The notes under the pieces are model-generated. The model saw nothing but the letters and a program-made list of their open reading frames with translations, was not told the DNA's origin and did no database searches. A DNA stretch of 64,000 nt from Streptomyces populi (GTDB lineage Bacteria > Actinomycetota > Actinomycetes > Streptomycetales > Streptomycetaceae): the NCBI RefSeq assembly GCF_002911015.1, contig NZ_KZ626871.1:25944-89943 (forward strand), in the 5' to 3' direction. How positions within the stretch are numbered: position 1 is the first letter of the stretch; every line of letters begins with the position of its first letter. Of this stretch, positions 59,348 through 64,000 are shown one piece after another. The translations under genes and the position numbers were made by a program.

Positions 59348-60951
59348 GTGAACTGTCGTACGCGCACGGGACGGGCGGCACGGCGCTGCTCGGCGACACC
59401 ATCGGGGCGAACCTGGAGAGGGCCGTCGCCGCCTGGCCGGAACGGGAGGCGCTGGTCGACGTGCCCTCGGGGCGGCGCTGGACGTACGCGCAGTTCGGCG
59501 CGGCGGTGGACGAGCTGGCGTACGCGCTGCTCGCGTCCGGGGTCGCCAAGGGCGACCGGGTGGGCGTCTGGGCGGTCAACTGCCCCGAGTGGGTGCTCGT
59601 CCAGTACGCCACCGCCCGCGTCGGCGCGGTCATGGTGAACATCAACCCGGCCTACCGCACCCACGAGGTCGAGTACGTCCTGAACCAGGCCGGGATCTCG
59701 CTGCTGTTCGCCTCCCTCAGCCACAAGACCAGCGACTACCGGACGATGGTCGAGGAAGTGCGGCACAGGTGCCCGGAGTTGAAGGAGACCGTCTACATCG
59801 GCGACCCGGGCTGGGACGCGCTGATCCGTCGGGGCACCCCCGACCTGCGGGGCGAACTCCAGGCACGTGAGGCCGAGTTGTCCTGCGACGACCCCATCAA
59901 CATCCAGTACACCTCGGGCACGACGGGCTTCCCCAAGGGGGCCACGCTCTCCCACCACAACATCCTCAACAACGGCTATTTCGTGGGTGAGTCGATCGCC
60001 TACTCCGAACAGGACCGGGTCTGCATCCCGGTGCCCTTCTACCACTGCTTCGGCATGGTCATGGGGAACCTCGCCGCCACCTCGCACGGCGCGTGCATGG
60101 TGATCCCGGCCCCGTCGTTCGACCCGGCGGCGACGCTGCGGGCCGTCCAGCAGGAGCGGTGCACCTCGCTGTACGGCGTGCCCACCATGTTCATCGCCGA
60201 GTTGAACCTCCCCGACTTCGCGGAGTACGACCTGTCCACCCTGCGCACCGGCATCATGGCGGGCTCGCCCTGTCCGGTCGAGGTGATGAAACGGGTGGTC
60301 GCCGAGATGCACATGGAGGAGGTCTCCATCTGCTACGGCATGACGGAGACCTCGCCCGTCTCGCTCCAGACCCGCCGGGACGACGACCTCGAACACCGCA
60401 CGGGCACCGTCGGCCGGGTCCTGCCGCACCTGGAGGTCAAGGTCGTCGACCCGGTGGACGGGGTGACCCGGCCGCGCGGCACCGCCGGGGAACTGTGCAC
60501 CCGCGGCTACAGTGTGATGCTCGGCTACTGGAACGAACCCGAGAAGACGGCCGAGGCCGTCGACGCGGGGCGCTGGATGCACACGGGCGACCTCGCCGTG
60601 ATGCGCGAGGACGGGTACGTCGAGATCGTCGGCCGCATCAAGGACATGATCATCCGGGGCGGCGAGAACATCTACCCGCGCGAGATCGAGGAGTTCCTGT
60701 ACGCCCATCCGAAGATCGCCGACGTCCAGGTGGTCGGGGTCCCGCACGAGCGCTACGGCGAGGAGGTGCTCGCCTGCGTCATCCCGCGCGACCCGGCCGA
60801 CCCCCTCACCCTGGACGAGCTGCGCGCGTTCTGCGAGGGCAGGCTGGCGCACTACAAGGTCCCGAGCCGGCTGCGCATCCTGGAGACCTTCCCGATGACG
60901 GTCTCGGGGAAGGTGCGGAAGATCGAACTGCGGGAGACGTACGCCGAGTAG
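59344..60951 (+). CDS. Fatty-acid-CoA ligase (AMP-binding)
   Basis: 535 residues. Motifs: QYTSGTTGFPKGATLSHHN, ICYGMTETSPVSLQ, WMHTGDLAVMREDGYVEIVG, IIRGGENIYPREIEEFLY and MTVSGKVRKIELRE with the catalytic Lys. It is closest to FadD-like acyl-CoA synthetases of fatty-acid degradation. Two different ligases translated as a coupled pair under a GAF-LuxR regulator suggest a shared catabolic role on acids of different chain type. No beta-oxidation gene follows. Confidence 0.9.
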   Translation: MSELSYAHGTGGTALLGDTIGANLERAVAAWPEREALVDVPSGRRWTYAQFGAAVDELAYALLASGVAKGDRVGVWAVNCPEWVLVQYATARVGAVMVNINPAYRTHEVEYVLNQAGISLLFASLSHKTSDYRTMVEEVRHRCPELKETVYIGDPGWDALIRRGTPDLRGELQAREAELSCDDPINIQYTSGTTGFPKGATLSHHNILNNGYFVGESIAYSEQDRVCIPVPFYHCFGMVMGNLAATSHGACMVIPAPSFDPAATLRAVQQERCTSLYGVPTMFIAELNLPDFAEYDLSTLRTGIMAGSPCPVEVMKRVVAEMHMEEVSICYGMTETSPVSLQTRRDDDLEHRTGTVGRVLPHLEVKVVDPVDGVTRPRGTAGELCTRGYSVMLGYWNEPEKTAEAVDAGRWMHTGDLAVMREDGYVEIVGRIKDMIIRGGENIYPREIEEFLYAHPKIADVQVVGVPHERYGEEVLACVIPRDPADPLTLDELRAFCEGRLAHYKVPSRLRILETFPMTVSGKVRKIELRETYAE

Positions 60952-60991
60952 GCGCCCGGAGCGCTCCCGGTGCGGTGCCCGTGGCCGGTGG

Positions 60992-61954
60992 TCAGTCCGT
61001 GACGGCGATGAGTTCGTCGGCCGGGCTGTTCACCGGCCGGGGGGTGCCCGTGAGGTCCAGGACGAAGAGGGGGACGCCGAGGGCGTCGGCGCGGGCGCGG
61101 GCGTCCTCGGCGTACCCGGTCAGGGAGAAGAAGACGCAGTCCGAGGATTCCGTCATGGCGGTCAGCCACAGGCACTCCACGTCGCGCAGCGAGGCCGGCC
61201 GCGCGGTGGGGTCCACCTGGGCCAGGATGCCGCGCGCGGCGAGCCCGATCCCGGTCGTGGGCCGCTGGTCCGCGCGCCGGATGTCGCGGTAGCCGAGCCA
61301 GCCCAGATACAGCGCGGCGGCGGTGACGGCGTCGCGCGCGGTACGGATGGTGACGGGCCGGAACGCGGGCCTCCGGCCGGCCTCGCCGTCCCTGCCGTCC
61401 CCGCCGTCACGACCGGGCCGCCCGCTTCCACGGCGGTCCGAACCGGTTCCGCCTTCGGCCTCCCCTTCAGGGGGAACGCCGACGGAGGCTTCCCGGTCCC
61501 GCCCGGGTCCGCCACTCCGTGCCGGGCCGGCCTTTTCGTCGTGGAGTTCGCCCTCGCCGCCGCCCCGGAACGCGTCGGCCGCCGCTCCCCGGTTCCTGCC
61601 GCGGTCGCCGTCCTCGGCGGCCCGGGGCGCGGCGGGGCCGGGGTGCCGTCCCGGGGCCGTTCGCAGTGGGATGCGCAGCGTCGTCCCGCAGGAGCAGCCC
61701 AGTTCGGGGTGGGGCCACTGGGTCTCGCGGCCGCAGGCTTCGCACCGGACCGCGGTCCATTCGTCGTCCCACGCGCGATGGACGACGGGGGCCGGTTCCG
61801 CGAGCCGGTCGAGCGGTGCCGCCACGGGCGATCCGCACACACAGGGGTAGGACGGCACCGCGTACAGGTGCTCGCGGCGGCAGGCCGGACACCGCACCGG
61901 CACGCTCTCGGGCATGGCCCACTCCAGAAGCTCACATCGGATCGGCGCGTCCAT
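60992..61954 (-). CDS. Zinc-ribbon protein with possible Mrr-like C-terminal domain
   Basis: 320 residues, ATG at 61954 with AGGAGGACG upstream. The N-terminus has paired Cys motifs that can bind zinc (RCPACRREHLYAV with CVCG; RCEACGRETQW with CSCG). A disordered Arg/Gly/Glu-rich segment of about 100 residues follows. The C-terminal 120 residues (ALYLGWLGYRDIRRADQRPT, ASLRDVECLWLTAMTESSDC, RADALGVPLFVLDLTGTP) resemble an Mrr/restriction-endonuclease fold. Where Mrr has Q-x-K there is AQVD, so nuclease activity is doubtful. Convergent with the ligase pair. Confidence 0.65.
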   Translation of the reverse strand: MDAPIRCELLEWAMPESVPVRCPACRREHLYAVPSYPCVCGSPVAAPLDRLAEPAPVVHRAWDDEWTAVRCEACGRETQWPHPELGCSCGTTLRIPLRTAPGRHPGPAAPRAAEDGDRGRNRGAAADAFRGGGEGELHDEKAGPARSGGPGRDREASVGVPPEGEAEGGTGSDRRGSGRPGRDGGDGRDGEAGRRPAFRPVTIRTARDAVTAAALYLGWLGYRDIRRADQRPTTGIGLAARGILAQVDPTARPASLRDVECLWLTAMTESSDCVFFSLTGYAEDARARADALGVPLFVLDLTGTPRPVNSPADELIAVTD

Positions 61955-62153
61955 CGTCCTCCTGCCGGGCGGTGTCCGGCAGCGAAACGCCGCGACGCGC
62001 ACCGGCTCGGCGCACCGCCCGCCCTTGACGCTCCCCGCCCCGAAGCCTACATTCCTTCCAGATAGTAGAAGTAATTTTCCATGATGCGGAATAATCGGCT
62101 CTCCGCGGGGCGCGGCGGGAGCACGAGTCCGACAGTCCGGGCAGGAGTACTCC
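61955..62153. promoter_or_regulatory. Divergent promoter region upstream of gcl
   Basis: The stretch at 62045-62100 is AT-rich for this genome and contains TTCC-ATGATGC-GGAA (62077-62091), a weak IclR-type palindrome. AllR-like control of gcl is plausible but only inferred. Confidence 0.3.
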
Positions 62154-63938
<1,785 letters not shown>

Positions 63939-64000
63939 CGCGCACCGCCCACGTCCCCTCGGCCGCCCGCACCTCCCGGCCGTCCGCACCCCCCCGGCCG

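Overview
The window is a piece of a high-GC actinobacterial chromosome, almost certainly Streptomyces. It is strongly GC-rich with GC-rich third codon positions. It carries GTG and TTG starts, two TTA (bldA-type) codons, a DmdR/IdeR-type iron box, a CebR box, a DUF2637 protein, a DyP/encapsulin operon and a GH6 cellulase. I saw no rRNA, tRNA, CRISPR array or transposase.

Layout: 0-12 kb holds regulators and housekeeping genes (truncated XRE-type membrane regulator, GH38 alpha-mannosidase, anti-sigma-type ATPase, DUF2637 membrane protein, iron-regulated FhuF-like protein, GntR regulator, TPR-like protein, PucR regulator). From 12.0 to 18.9 kb there is one purine-catabolic operon: FAD, 2Fe-2S and molybdenum subunits of xanthine dehydrogenase, a purine permease and an XdhC-type maturation factor. 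It is divergent from the PucR regulator. From 19 to 33 kb come a secreted GH6 cellulase under a CebR box, a divergent SRPBCC/P450 pair, a lipid-kinase-like protein, an HxlR regulator divergent from a thioesterase, DUF1345, DyP peroxidase plus encapsulin shell, a Clp ATPase, a GreA-like factor, the 25-residue ribosomal protein bL37, and about 1.5 kb without convincing genes.

The centrepiece is a compact nonribosomal peptide operon at 33.4-49.1 kb: MFS exporter, NRPS1 (A-T-C), NRPS2 (A-T-C*-T-TE), type II thioesterase, mycofactocin-type SDR, free-standing NRPS3 (A-T) and an ATP-grasp ligase. Binding-pocket residues read by eye suggest Val, Ser and Thr. The second carrier domain of NRPS2 has no A domain of its own. 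NRPS3 could supply Thr to it in trans, as SyrB1 does for SyrE in syringomycin assembly. The terminal thioesterase has Cys in place of the nucleophilic Ser, and the preceding condensation domain has lost its catalytic His. I cannot match this gene set to a described pathway from memory, and it is the best candidate for a new system here.

From 49 to 64 kb the genes are ordinary again: small membrane protein, CorA transporter, AlkZ-like glycosylase, trypsin-like secreted protease, large LuxR (LAL) regulator, GAF-LuxR regulator divergent from two translationally coupled acyl-CoA synthetases, a zinc-ribbon protein and glyoxylate carboligase. Several intergenic regions carry clear inverted repeats that look like operators, leader hairpins or bidirectional terminators. 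A GC-rich palindromic element lies inside two coding sequences.
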